Shown: positions 14,918 to 23,868 of the stretch, piece by piece
Layout: the number at the start of each line of letters is the position of its first letter
Numbering within the stretch: position 1 is the stretch's first letter
From: Pseudomonas sp. PIC25
Lineage (GTDB): Bacteria > Pseudomonadota > Gammaproteobacteria > Pseudomonadales > Pseudomonadaceae
NCBI RefSeq assembly: GCF_002286785.1
Contig: NZ_MUJY01000117.1
Location: 1-64,000, forward strand
DNA length: 64,000 nucleotides
Direction of reading: 5' to 3'
Notes under the pieces: generated by a model
What the model was told of the DNA's origin: nothing
The model's input: the letters and a program-made list of their open reading frames with translations, nothing else
Database searches by the model: none
Translations under genes and position numbers: made by a program

Positions 14918-17900
14918 TGGAGCAGTTCCAGCTTTCACCGCAACAGCGCCTGCGCTGGCAGTCGGGCCTGCCGGCCGCCGCGCTGACCCTCGACCTGCAC
15001 GGCACGGTCGAGCCGAGCGAACTGCGCCGGCGCCTGCAAGCCCTGGTGTCACGGCACGAAGCCTTGCGCCTGCGCCTGTGCCCCTCGCCCGGCCTGCGCG
15101 TGCCGCTGCAACAGATCGTGCCGCCGAGCGAGGCGATGCAGGCCGAAGACGGCGTGCGCCTGGACTGCCAGGCGCTGGCCGCCGATCACCAGCGCCTGCA
15201 CCTGCAGTTGCCGGCCCTCGGCGCCGACCGCGGCACCCTGCTGCGCCTCGCCAGGGCCCTGGCCGGAGAGGCGCAGCGGGATGATGAAGACATGAGCTAC
15301 ACCCAGTACAGCGCCTGGCTATACGAACTGCAGGGCGAGGACGACGCCGAGCTGGGCCGGCGCTACTGGCGCGAACAAACTTTGGGCGAACACGAGCAGG
15401 TCGAGCTGACGTACCGCGAAACGCGTGTTCGGGCCGAGCCCGGGCACCTGAAGGCGCAACTGGATGGCACGCCGGAGCTGGCTGCCCAGCTCGATGCCTT
15501 CTGCCAGCGGCACCAGGTCACCCCCGCCGAGGTGTTGCTGACGGCCTGGTGCGCCCTGCTGCAACGCCTGAGCCCGGGCGAGGCGCCGGCCCTGACGATG
15601 AACTGGGTGCATGACTGCCGCGACGATTACGAAGAGCTGGCCGGCTGCTGGGGGGCGTTCGCCAAACCCCTTCCCCTGGCCTGGCGCTTCCCGTTGCAGA
15701 GCCGCTTCGGCGAGGCGCTCGACGGCGTGCAGCGCCTGTGCGACCGCGCCCGCGAATGGCAGGAGTACTGCGCCATCGTCAGCGACCTCTCCCCCTCGGC
15801 CAGCCGCTACGGCTTCGAGTGGGGCGGTGTGCTGCCCCAGGCGCTGCCCATGGCCGGCGTGCCTGGCGCGACGCTCTCGGTGCTGGAGCTCGATTCGCCG
15901 GCTCAGGCCTTCGAGCTGCTGCTCACGGCCGACGCCCTGACCGACGAACACGGCACCATCGCCTATCGCTTCAACCTCGCCTTCGCGACCGCCGGTTACA
16001 GCCTGCAGAGCGCCCTGGTGCTGCTGGAACAGTACCGCTCGCTGCTGCTCGCCGCCCTCGACGATCCCGAGCAGGCGCTCGCAGCCCTGCCGCTGCACAG
16101 CCCGAGCTTCGACGCCACCCTGGCCGCCGTGCAGGGCGCACGGGCCGAGGTGCCCGATGCCCACTTCGCCGCCTTTCCCCTGCGATTCAGCCAACAGGCG
16201 GCGCGCTTCGCCGAACGCCTGGCGCTGCGCGATGCAACCCGCCAACTGACTTATGCCGAGCTGGAGGCGCGCAGCAATCAACTGGCCCGTTACTTGAGCG
16301 CGCGCGGGATCGGTACCGAGGACCTCGTCGCCCTGTACCTCGACCGCAATGCCGATGCCATCGTCGCCATGCTCGGCGTGCTCAAGTGCGGTGCGGCCTT
16401 CCTGCCGCTGGACGTGCAGCAGCCGCTGGCGCGCAACCAGGCGATTGTCGAAGCCGCCCGCCCCGCCTTCCTGCTCGTCGACGGCAGCGCCACGCCACCT
16501 GCGCTACCGGGTCTGGAGAGTCTCGACCTGGGCGATACCCAGAGCTGGCACGAACAACCGGACAGCCCCCTGACACTGCCAATCGCCGCGCACAGCGCCG
16601 CCTATGTGCTGCACACCTCCGGCAGCACGGGTACGCCCAAGGGCGTGGTGATCGAACACCGCCAGCTCGGCAGCTACGTGGACAGCCTGCTGCGGCGCCT
16701 GGCCCTGGCCCCCGGCGAGCGCAGCGCGCTGGTCACCTCGCTGGCCGCGGACCTCAGCTATACCCTGCTGTTCCCGGTGCTGCTCAGTGGCGGCGAACTG
16801 CACGTGGTGGACAAGGCCACCAGCCTCGACGCCGCGGCCTGGGCGGCTTACCAGGCGTGTCACCCGATCGACCACCTGAAGACCGTGCCCTCGCTGCTCG
16901 ACGCCTGGCTCGGGCACAGCGCGGCCGCCGCCACCCTGCCGCGCCGGCAACTGATCCTGGGCGGCGAGCACAGCCCACAGCGTCTGCTGCAGAGCCTGCG
17001 CCGCCTCGCGCCGGACCTCACTGTCTACAACCACTATGGGCCGACCGAAACCACCATCGGCGTGCTCATGCATCGCCTCGACCCGGCCATCGAGTACCGC
17101 CACCTGCCGCTCGACGACCGCCTGGACGGCATGCGCACCTATCTGCTCGACGAACAGGGCAACCCCGTTGCGCCGGGCCAGGCCGCCGAGCTCTACCTGG
17201 CCGGGCCGCAGCTGGCCCGCGGCTACCTCGACGCAGAGCAGACCGCAGAGCGCTTTCGCGACCATCCACAACTCCCCGGCGAGCGCCTTTACCGCACCGG
17301 GGACCGCGCGCGCTACCGCCCGGACGGCAGCCTGCAGATCATCGGCCGCGCCGACCGCCAGGTGAAAGTCCGTGGTTTCCGCGTCGAACTCGACGACATC
17401 GAGGCGCAGCTCGCCCGACTGCCCGGCGTGGCTCAGGTGGCGGTCACCTGCGTGGCGCGCGGCCCGTTCGATCAGCAGTTGTTCGCCTTCCTCACCCTCG
17501 AACACGGCCAGGCCGGCACGCTCGCCCGGCTTCAAGCCCTGGCCCAGGAGCACCTGCCGGAGCACATGCTGCCGACCCTGCGGCTGGTCGACGCCCTGCC
17601 CCTGCTGGGCAACGGCAAGCTGGACCGCAAGACGCTCGGGCAATGGGCCGAGCAGGTGCTCGAGCATGTCGGCGACAGCCTGCCGCGCACGCCGCTGGAG
17701 CAGTTGCTGGCCGAGGTCTGGGCCGGCGTGCTGGGCCTGGAGCGGGTCGGCATCGAGGATGACTTCTTCGCCCTGGGCGGCCACTCGCTGGCCGCGGTCA
17801 AGCTGGCCAGCCGCCTGCAGAACGCGCTGGGCACTCCGGTGCCGGTCAATGCCGTGTTCGATGCGCCGAGCGTGGCGCGCTTCGCCGAACTGGTGCAGGC

Positions 17901-18762
17901 CCGGTTGCAGCTCTCGCCGCTGGTGCAACTCTCCCAAGCCTCTGCGGCGAAAGGCAACCTGTTCTGCTTCCACCCCTCTACCGGCCACGTGCAGGATTAT
18001 CGCGTCCTGGCCGAGCCGCTGGCGGACTGGAATCTCTGGGGTTTGCAAGCCACCTACCTGGCCGAGGGCAGCCCGCTGCCGGGGCGCGACAGCCTCGATG
18101 CCTTGGCGGCGGTGTATGTCGAGCAGTTGCGCCGGCAACAGCCACAGGGGCCTTATCATCTGCTTGGCTGGTCGCTCGGCGGCCTGCTCGCCTTCTGCGC
18201 CGCGGCGCAACTGGAGCGCGCCGGCCAGGAGGTGGCCTTCCTCGGCATCGTCGATTCGCAGACCCAGCGCAGCGCACCGGCGGAAACCTTCGAGCAGTTG
18301 CTGCAAGCCGCCGCCGAACGGCTCGACACCGACAGCCAGCGACGCCTGTCGACGCTGACCGAGGCGGCCCGTGCACACCTGAACGAGCGGGCACCCGACG
18401 AGTGGCCGCTGGCCCTGGCGCAATGGGCCCGGCAGCAAGGTCTGCAATTGGCAGGCGACAGTTGGGAGCAACTGGAATACCGTTTGCGCCAGCACGGCCA
18501 TACCCAGGCGCTGATCGGCACCTTCCGCCCCGTCACGCTGCGCTGTCCGCTGCACCTCTGGTGGGCCAGCGCGACCCTGGATGCCGAGGACTTCAGCGCG
18601 CCGGACTGGAGCCGCCTCAGCCAGGGCCCGATCAGCGAACGGGTCATCTCCGCGCAGCACCTGGACATCCTGCGCCAGGAGGGGTGGCAACAGAGCCTGG
18701 TCGAGAGCCTGGCCGCCCTGGGCACGAACCGACGCGAACCTTCGAACGACGAGACGATTTGA
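14917..18762 (+). CDS. Terminal NRPS: interface-like-A(Asp)-T-thioesterase
   Basis: The start is ATG 14917, which shares one base with the upstream stop (TGATG), so translation is probably coupled. Residues 1-430 resemble a condensation domain, but the HHxxxDG site is replaced by PALGADRG, so it should not catalyse peptide bond formation. It is probably a second interface domain. The A domain follows (TSGSTGTPKG near 16618) with the code DLTKIGHIGK, an aspartate code. Then come a carrier domain (GGHSLA near 17779) and a type I thioesterase (GWSLGG near 18166) that would release or cyclise the peptide. The C domain that should serve this module sits at the end of the preceding protein, next to the hydroxylase. 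This suggests the final Asp is also beta-hydroxylated, giving a second bidentate iron ligand. Confidence 0.92.
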   Translation: MEQFQLSPQQRLRWQSGLPAAALTLDLHGTVEPSELRRRLQALVSRHEALRLRLCPSPGLRVPLQQIVPPSEAMQAEDGVRLDCQALAADHQRLHLQLPALGADRGTLLRLARALAGEAQRDDEDMSYTQYSAWLYELQGEDDAELGRRYWREQTLGEHEQVELTYRETRVRAEPGHLKAQLDGTPELAAQLDAFCQRHQVTPAEVLLTAWCALLQRLSPGEAPALTMNWVHDCRDDYEELAGCWGAFAKPLPLAWRFPLQSRFGEALDGVQRLCDRAREWQEYCAIVSDLSPSASRYGFEWGGVLPQALPMAGVPGATLSVLELDSPAQAFELLLTADALTDEHGTIAYRFNLAFATAGYSLQSALVLLEQYRSLLLAALDDPEQALAALPLHSPSFDATLAAVQGARAEVPDAHFAAFPLRFSQQAARFAERLALRDATRQLTYAELEARSNQLARYLSARGIGTEDLVALYLDRNADAIVAMLGVLKCGAAFLPLDVQQPLARNQAIVEAARPAFLLVDGSATPPALPGLESLDLGDTQSWHEQPDSPLTLPIAAHSAAYVLHTSGSTGTPKGVVIEHRQLGSYVDSLLRRLALAPGERSALVTSLAADLSYTLLFPVLLSGGELHVVDKATSLDAAAWAAYQACHPIDHLKTVPSLLDAWLGHSAAAATLPRRQLILGGEHSPQRLLQSLRRLAPDLTVYNHYGPTETTIGVLMHRLDPAIEYRHLPLDDRLDGMRTYLLDEQGNPVAPGQAAELYLAGPQLARGYLDAEQTAERFRDHPQLPGERLYRTGDRARYRPDGSLQIIGRADRQVKVRGFRVELDDIEAQLARLPGVAQVAVTCVARGPFDQQLFAFLTLEHGQAGTLARLQALAQEHLPEHMLPTLRLVDALPLLGNGKLDRKTLGQWAEQVLEHVGDSLPRTPLEQLLAEVWAGVLGLERVGIEDDFFALGGHSLAAVKLASRLQNALGTPVPVNAVFDAPSVARFAELVQARLQLSPLVQLSQASAAKGNLFCFHPSTGHVQDYRVLAEPLADWNLWGLQATYLAEGSPLPGRDSLDALAAVYVEQLRRQQPQGPYHLLGWSLGGLLAFCAAAQLERAGQEVAFLGIVDSQTQRSAPAETFEQLLQAAAERLDTDSQRRLSTLTEAARAHLNERAPDEWPLALAQWARQQGLQLAGDSWEQLEYRLRQHGHTQALIGTFRPVTLRCPLHLWWASATLDAEDFSAPDWSRLSQGPISERVISAQHLDILRQEGWQQSLVESLAALGTNRREPSNDETI

Positions 18763-18764
18763 GA

Positions 18765-20402
18765 ATGGATCTGTTACTGCTACTGGCACGCCGTTCCTGG
18801 CTCACCCTGCTGATCGCGACTGCCACCGGCCTGGTCTGCGGCCTATCGGCCGCCGGCCTGATCGCCAACATCAACCACTCGCTGGCCGGCTTCGGTCAAT
18901 TGCGCCCGGTCGATGGACTGCCGTTCGCCGGTCTGGTGGCACTGGTGGTGGCCTCGCGTGTCGTCTCCGATGTCAGCCTGCTGCGCCTGGGGCAGACCGC
19001 AGTCAGCGACATGCGTCTGCATCTGAGCGGCAAGCTAATCGACACGCCCTACCCGCGCCTGCAGCGTCTGGGCAAGCACCGCCTGCTGGCAATGCTCACC
19101 GACGACACCCAGGCCATCAGCCAGGCCGTCGAGCTGGTACCGATCCTGCTGGTCAACAGCGGCATCGTGCTGGCCTGCCTCGGCTACCTGGGCTGGCTCA
19201 GCCTGCCGTTGCTGGGCCTCACCGCGGCGCTGATCCTGCTCGGCGCGGCCAGCTTCCACTGGCCGCAGCGCAAGGCGCTGACCTCCATTGGCAAGGCCCG
19301 CGAATTGAAGGACCAGCTATTCGACCAGTACCGCCTGCTCACCGACGGCAGTAAGGAACTGCAACTCAATCACGCGCGGCGCCTGCAATTCTTCGAGCGC
19401 CTGCTGCATCCCATCAGCCAGCAGTACCGCCGCGACTTCGTGCGCGGCATGAGCATCTATGCCCTGGTGCTCAACTGGGGTAACGGCATCTTCTACTTGC
19501 TGATCGGCACGGTGCTGTTCCTCGCGCCGCAGTTCATCGAACTCGGCGCGACGCTGGTGACCGGCTACATCCTCACCCTGCTGTACATGATCACGCCGCT
19601 GTCGGAGCTGATGAACGCCCTGCCGACCCTGGGCAAGGCCAGCGTCTCGCTGCGCAAGATCCGCACCTTGGAAGGCCAGCTGGAAATCGCCGGCATGCCG
19701 GAGGACGCCCTGGCGCCAGCCCGTCAGGTGACCGAACTGAGCTGTCGCGCGGTACGCCACACCTACTACCGCGAAGGCGAGGACGGCCGCTTCACCCTCG
19801 GCCCGTTCGACCTCGACCTGCGGGCCGGCGAGGTGGTGTTCATCACCGGCGGCAACGGTAGCGGCAAGACCACCCTGGCCTTGCTGCTGACCGGCCTCTA
19901 CCAGCCCGAAGACGGCGACCTGCGGCTCGACGGCAAGGTTTCGTCCAGCAGCCAGAACCCTCTCTACCGCCAGCACTTCTCGGCGATCTTCACCGACTTC
20001 TGCCTGTTCGAGCACTTGCTCGACGGCGACGACCCGCAGCTGCTGCAGCAAGCCCGTGACTATCTGGCGCACCTGCAACTGGCGCACAAGGTCAGCATCG
20101 ACGGCGGCCGCCTGTCCACCCTCGATCTCTCCACCGGCCAGCGCAAGCGCCTGGCACTGCTGGCCGCCTACCTCGACGATCGTCCTTGCTACCTGTTCGA
20201 CGAGTGGGCGGCGGACCAGGACCCGGTGTTCAAGCGCTTCTTCTACACCAAGATCCTTCCGGACCTGCGCCAGCGCGGCAAACTGGTGATCGTGATCTCC
20301 CACGACGATGCCTACTTCCCGCTGGCCGACCGGATGATCAAGGTGGACCAGGGCCGCGTGTTCGAAGCCAGCCGCGAAGCCCTCGCGGCCACGGCATCCT
20401 GA
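18765..20402 (+). CDS. PvdE/SyrD-type cyclic-peptide ABC exporter (TM-ATPase fusion)
   Basis: ATG 18765 follows the NRPS stop by two bases; longer in-frame starts overlap the NRPS and are less likely. The 545-residue half-transporter has an N-terminal membrane domain of about six helices (residues 1-330) and a C-terminal ATPase. The ATPase shows Walker A GGNGSGKTT, signature LSTGQRKR and Walker B CYLFDEW. The family includes PvdE, which moves the pyoverdine precursor into the periplasm, and SyrD. Its place between the terminal NRPS and a type II thioesterase indicates export of the peptide made by this locus. Confidence 0.9.
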   Translation: MDLLLLLARRSWLTLLIATATGLVCGLSAAGLIANINHSLAGFGQLRPVDGLPFAGLVALVVASRVVSDVSLLRLGQTAVSDMRLHLSGKLIDTPYPRLQRLGKHRLLAMLTDDTQAISQAVELVPILLVNSGIVLACLGYLGWLSLPLLGLTAALILLGAASFHWPQRKALTSIGKARELKDQLFDQYRLLTDGSKELQLNHARRLQFFERLLHPISQQYRRDFVRGMSIYALVLNWGNGIFYLLIGTVLFLAPQFIELGATLVTGYILTLLYMITPLSELMNALPTLGKASVSLRKIRTLEGQLEIAGMPEDALAPARQVTELSCRAVRHTYYREGEDGRFTLGPFDLDLRAGEVVFITGGNGSGKTTLALLLTGLYQPEDGDLRLDGKVSSSSQNPLYRQHFSAIFTDFCLFEHLLDGDDPQLLQQARDYLAHLQLAHKVSIDGGRLSTLDLSTGQRKRLALLAAYLDDRPCYLFDEWAADQDPVFKRFFYTKILPDLRQRGKLVIVISHDDAYFPLADRMIKVDQGRVFEASREALAATAS

Positions 20403-20415
20403 GGAACGGCCGATC

Positions 20416-21204
20416 ATGCACGCTCATCGCCTGCAGGACTCGCCGTGGGTCCACACCCGACCGCTGCCCGGTGCGCGCCTGCGCCTGTTCTGCTTCCCTT
20501 TCGCCGGTGGCAGCGCCGGTAGCTTCATGCCCTGGTCCCAAGCCCTGGCGCCGGATATCCAGCTCTGCGCGATCCAGTTGCCGGGGCGCGGGGCACGCTT
20601 CGGCGAGCCGCCCATCCAAGACTTCGTCACGCTGATCGAACAGCTGGGTCAGGTTATCGCCCATCACGACGACTTGCCCTACGCCTTCTTCGGCCACAGC
20701 CTAGGCGCTCTGGCGGCCTTCGAACTGGCGCACCACTGTGTCAGGCGCGGCTTGGCGCGTCCGCGTCATCTGTTCGTCTCGGCCAGCGGCGCACCGCGCC
20801 ACCGTGTCGGCGCGCCACGCTACGACCTGCTGAGCGACCGGGAGCTTGTGGACAAGCTGCGCGACTATGCCGGCACCCCGCCCGCGGTGCTGGCGAACCA
20901 GGAACTGATGGCGCTGCTACTGCCGGCCATCCGCGCCGATTTCGCCCTGCTGGGCAGCTACCGCTACCAGCCGCGTCCGCGCCTGGACGTTCCCATGAGC
21001 GTGCTCGCCGGGTACGACGACGCCCATGTAGGCGAGGAAACGCTGCGCGACTGGCAGACGGAAACCTCGACCGGTTGCGAGCTGCACGGCTTCGACGGCG
21101 GGCATTTCTTCCCCTTCGAGCGGCCGCAGGCGGTGCTGGAGTTAGTCAGAGGTCGGTTGGGCTCGAGGGTGGCGAATCCAGGCTTCGCCGAGTTGATTCC
21201 GTAG
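20416..21204 (+). CDS. Type II (editing) thioesterase
   Basis: This 262-residue alpha/beta hydrolase of the GrsT/PvdG group has the nucleophile motif GHSLGA and a C-terminal catalytic His in GGHFFPFE. The N-terminal CFPFAGGSAGSF loop is typical of NRPS-associated type II thioesterases. These clear mis-primed or stalled acyl groups from carrier domains. It follows the exporter by 13 bases with a GAGGAAC ribosome site. Its TAG stop (21202-21204) lies inside the left arm of a REP-like palindrome, so the operon appears to end here. Confidence 0.9.
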   Translation: MHAHRLQDSPWVHTRPLPGARLRLFCFPFAGGSAGSFMPWSQALAPDIQLCAIQLPGRGARFGEPPIQDFVTLIEQLGQVIAHHDDLPYAFFGHSLGALAAFELAHHCVRRGLARPRHLFVSASGAPRHRVGAPRYDLLSDRELVDKLRDYAGTPPAVLANQELMALLLPAIRADFALLGSYRYQPRPRLDVPMSVLAGYDDAHVGEETLRDWQTETSTGCELHGFDGGHFFPFERPQAVLELVRGRLGSRVANPGFAELIP

Positions 21205-21270
21205 CCCGGATGCGATCCGGGGAAGTCGACCGGCATCGGAAAACCATTCCCGGATTGCATTCGGGCTACA
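21201..21270. repeat. REP-like palindrome pair (GTAGCCCGGAT type)
   Basis: GTAGCCCGGATGCGATCCGGG (21201-21221) faces CCCGGATTGCATTCGGGCTAC (21249-21269), an imperfect inverted repeat of a kind scattered in Pseudomonas genomes. It separates the convergent thioesterase and fhuF-like genes and may serve as a bidirectional mRNA end. Confidence 0.75.
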
Positions 21271-21278
21271 GGGTCGAG

Positions 21279-22091
21279 CTAGCCCTCGCCGCCGTAGATG
21301 TAACGCAGATAGCTCGCCTGTTCCGCCTGCGGCAGGCGATGCAGCTTAGGGCAGGACTCGCACAACACCTGCGGCTTGCCCGGTACCGGGGCATGCAGTT
21401 GATAGTGCAGGCAGCAATGACGACGCAACGGGATGCGCGCGCAGACCTCCGGTGCCGGCGAGTCGACCATCCATTGCAGGCTTCTCGGCTTCAGGCGGCC
21501 GTCTGCAACCACGGCCTGCTCCAGCCAACGGTGGGCCTCGGCGAAGCCTTCGCGCTCCAGGCTGGCGTCGATCCTGGCGAATGCGCCATCCCACACTGCC
21601 GCCAGGTTGCCCCACAGCACCTTCGGCGCCAGCCCGCCCCAGGCGGCGAGGCTGGCAAACAGCGGCTCCAGGTGATCGTGCAGCAGACGCGTCCAGTAAT
21701 CACCACGCTGCCAGGCGGCGAGCGCCGGCTGCGGCGAGGGCAACAATACTGCCGACGGCTGGCCGGCGTCATGCAGCAGCGCCACGTCCCGCTCCCAGAA
21801 AGCGATGGCCGAGTCGCGCACCAGCGCGGCCGCGAGGGTGGCCGGCAGCAGCACGCTGAGGTAGTTCATCGACCACTGGGACGCGACGGGAGGACGCTTG
21901 ATGCCGGGGTAGAGTTCGGCGAAACGGTCCAGCAAGGGATGCAGCACGCTCGCATCGGTCAGGCTGGTCAGCGGCACTGCTGCACGACCATCGCTTTCGA
22001 CCTGGATCACACGCTGGATGGGTGGCCATGCGTGGCACAGCCAGTCCGGTAGTTCGATGGCCAGCCTCCATAGCCCAAGGCATAAAAACAA
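21279..22091 (-). CDS. FhuF-like siderophore ferric-iron reductase
   Basis: The C terminus carries Cys-Cys, sixteen residues, then Cys-x2-Cys (HCCLHYQL ... LCESCPKL). This is the [2Fe-2S] arrangement of FhuF-type cytoplasmic reductases, with a longer middle spacer than the x10 of E. coli FhuF. These proteins release iron from imported ferric siderophores. The gene is convergent with the biosynthetic operon and divergent from the ABC transporter at 22171. The start is uncertain: the given TTG overlaps a Fur-like site, there is no good ATG in frame, and a GTG near 22009 is an alternative. A GGAGG at about 22063 lies inside the given reading frame. Confidence 0.8.
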   Translation of the reverse strand: MFLCLGLWRLAIELPDWLCHAWPPIQRVIQVESDGRAAVPLTSLTDASVLHPLLDRFAELYPGIKRPPVASQWSMNYLSVLLPATLAAALVRDSAIAFWERDVALLHDAGQPSAVLLPSPQPALAAWQRGDYWTRLLHDHLEPLFASLAAWGGLAPKVLWGNLAAVWDGAFARIDASLEREGFAEAHRWLEQAVVADGRLKPRSLQWMVDSPAPEVCARIPLRRHCCLHYQLHAPVPGKPQVLCESCPKLHRLPQAEQASYLRYIYGGEG

Positions 22092-22108
22092 TGAGAACGA
22101 TTAGCGTT
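22090..22108. promoter_or_regulatory. Putative Fur box between divergent iron genes
   Basis: AATGAGAACGATTAGCGTT resembles the Fur operator in its common AATGAGAATGATTATCATT form, with a few mismatches. It lies in the short gap between the FhuF-like reductase and the SbmA/YddA-like transporter. Iron-dependent control of both is inferred from this. Confidence 0.6.
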
Positions 22109-22170
22109 GATGGTATAGCCGTCCCTCTATAAACTCAACGCGTTTAACGCCGGGCAAACCTTGAGGCCAC

Positions 22171-23868
22171 ATGCAGACACTCCGCGATTTCTGGTCGCTC
22201 GCCCGGCCGTTCTGGTCCTCTTCCGAAAGACGTCCCGCCCTCCTGCTGCTGCTCGGCACGATCCTGATGAACCTGTGTCTGGTGGGCGTGAACATCCTCT
22301 ACAACCTGTGGAACCTGCATTTCTACAACGCCCTCCAGGCCCTCGACTACGACGCCTTCCTGATGGGCGGCGGCTATTTCATCCTGCTGCAGGCGGGGCT
22401 GGCCACCTTCACCGTGGCCGCCTTCCACTTCCAGCAGAAGCTCACCCTGCGCTGGCGCCGCTGGTCCACCGAGAACACCCTGCAGCTGTGGCTGCAGCGC
22501 CAACGCTACCTCAAGTTGCAGCTCACCTCGCCGGAAACGGACAACCCCGATCAGCGCATCGCCGACGACATCAACCTGTTCATCGGCATGTCGCTGAAGC
22601 TCAGCCTGGGCCTGATGACCGCCCTGGTGTCGTTGTTCTCCTTCCTGCATATCCTCTGGCAGGCCTCGAGCCTGGTGCGGATTCCCATCGCCGGAGAAGA
22701 GCTGGTGATCCCCGGCCTGCTGGTCTGGGCGGCGCTGCTGTACTCCATCCTCGGCACCGGCGGCGCCTTCTGGCTGGGGCGCACCTTGCCGCGCCTGAAC
22801 TTCCTCCAGCAACGGCGCGAGGCCGACTTCCGCTTCTCCCTGATGCGCCTGCGCGAAAACGCCGAAGCCGTTGCCCAATACCGCGGCGAAAGCGAGGAAC
22901 ACGCCCGCTTCAGCCAGCGCCTGGGCGCCGCGCTGGATAACTTCTGGGCCTTGGTGAAGCAGCAGAAGGTCGTGCTCGGCTACTCCACCTTCTACATGCG
23001 CAGCGCCATGATCATTCCCATGTTCGTCATGGCGCCGCAGTTCTTCGCCGGCGCCTTCCCGCTGGGCCGACTCACCCAGCTCAGCGCCGCCTTCGGCGAG
23101 GTCCACGAGGCGATGGCCTATCTGGTCAAGGTGTTCCCGGAGATCGCCGAATGGAAATCGATCATCGACCGCCTGACGGGCTTCCAAAAGCGCCTGGCCA
23201 GTGTCGGCGACGAAACCGGCGTACGCCTCGAACACAACGCCGACGGCTTCGAGGTACAGGACCTGTCGCTCTGGCTGCCGGACGGCAAGCCGCTGCTGGG
23301 CGATCTGAACCTGTACCTGCAGGCGGGCGAGAGCTTGCTGATCCAGGCCCCGTCCGGCTATGGGAAATCCACCCTGATCCGCGCGCTTACCGGCATCTGG
23401 AGCCATGCATCCGGCAAGGCACGGTACGATCTGGGCAATGTCCTCACTTTGGCGCAAAAACCCTATCTGCCGCTCGGCAGCCTGCGCGACATGCTCTGGT
23501 ATCCCGCTGCTCCCCGCCCCGAGGACGACCCGGCGCTACAGCGCATCATGCGCCAGTTCGGTCTTGGGCATTTGATCGAGCAGTTGGACGCCGAACTCGA
23601 CTGGTCGCAAACCCTGAGCATCGGCGAACAACAGCGCTGTGCATTCGCCCGCGCCCTGCTGATGCGCCCCAAGGTCCTGCTTCTCGACGAAACCAGCTCA
23701 GCGCTGGATGAAGCGACGGAGCGAAACTGCTACACGCAACTGAAACACTCGCTGCCCAACTCGATCATCATCAGCGTGGGACATCGGGCCTCCCTGGAAC
23801 ACCTGCATACCCGGACATTGAATTTGCAGCATTGCCGACTGGCCGAGCCGAAACTGGACTACTCATGA
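22171..23868 (+). CDS. SbmA/YddA-type ABC transporter, permease-ATPase fusion
   Basis: The 565-residue protein begins MQTLRDFWSLARPFW and has about six membrane segments in residues 20-330, in the style of SbmA/BacA and mycobacterial Rv1819c. Unlike SbmA it carries a C-terminal ATPase: Walker A SGYGKSTLI (about 395), signature LSIGEQQR (about 482) and Walker B LLLDETSSALDE. Family members move peptides, bleomycin or cobalamin inward, or siderophore-like compounds. The divergent Fur-like site and neighbouring reductase suggest uptake or recycling of the peptide siderophore across the inner membrane. Direction of transport cannot be read from the sequence. Confidence 0.85.
   Translation: MQTLRDFWSLARPFWSSSERRPALLLLLGTILMNLCLVGVNILYNLWNLHFYNALQALDYDAFLMGGGYFILLQAGLATFTVAAFHFQQKLTLRWRRWSTENTLQLWLQRQRYLKLQLTSPETDNPDQRIADDINLFIGMSLKLSLGLMTALVSLFSFLHILWQASSLVRIPIAGEELVIPGLLVWAALLYSILGTGGAFWLGRTLPRLNFLQQRREADFRFSLMRLRENAEAVAQYRGESEEHARFSQRLGAALDNFWALVKQQKVVLGYSTFYMRSAMIIPMFVMAPQFFAGAFPLGRLTQLSAAFGEVHEAMAYLVKVFPEIAEWKSIIDRLTGFQKRLASVGDETGVRLEHNADGFEVQDLSLWLPDGKPLLGDLNLYLQAGESLLIQAPSGYGKSTLIRALTGIWSHASGKARYDLGNVLTLAQKPYLPLGSLRDMLWYPAAPRPEDDPALQRIMRQFGLGHLIEQLDAELDWSQTLSIGEQQRCAFARALLMRPKVLLLDETSSALDEATERNCYTQLKHSLPNSIIISVGHRASLEHLHTRTLNLQHCRLAEPKLDYS

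Noticed and set aside
10514-15052. Minus-strand open frame of 1512 codons opposite NRPS 2
   Set aside because: It is the mirror of high-GC coding sequence. The product is Gln/Gly/Arg/Ala/Val-rich without any domain, and the opposite strand has clear NRPS domains throughout.
21769-22083. Minus-strand ATG frame (MPWAMEAG...) at the start of the fhuF-like gene, possible frameshift
   Set aside because: The ATG is in a different frame from the reductase and its product has no likeness to the family. A non-ATG start in the reductase frame is simpler than a frameshift, though not proven.
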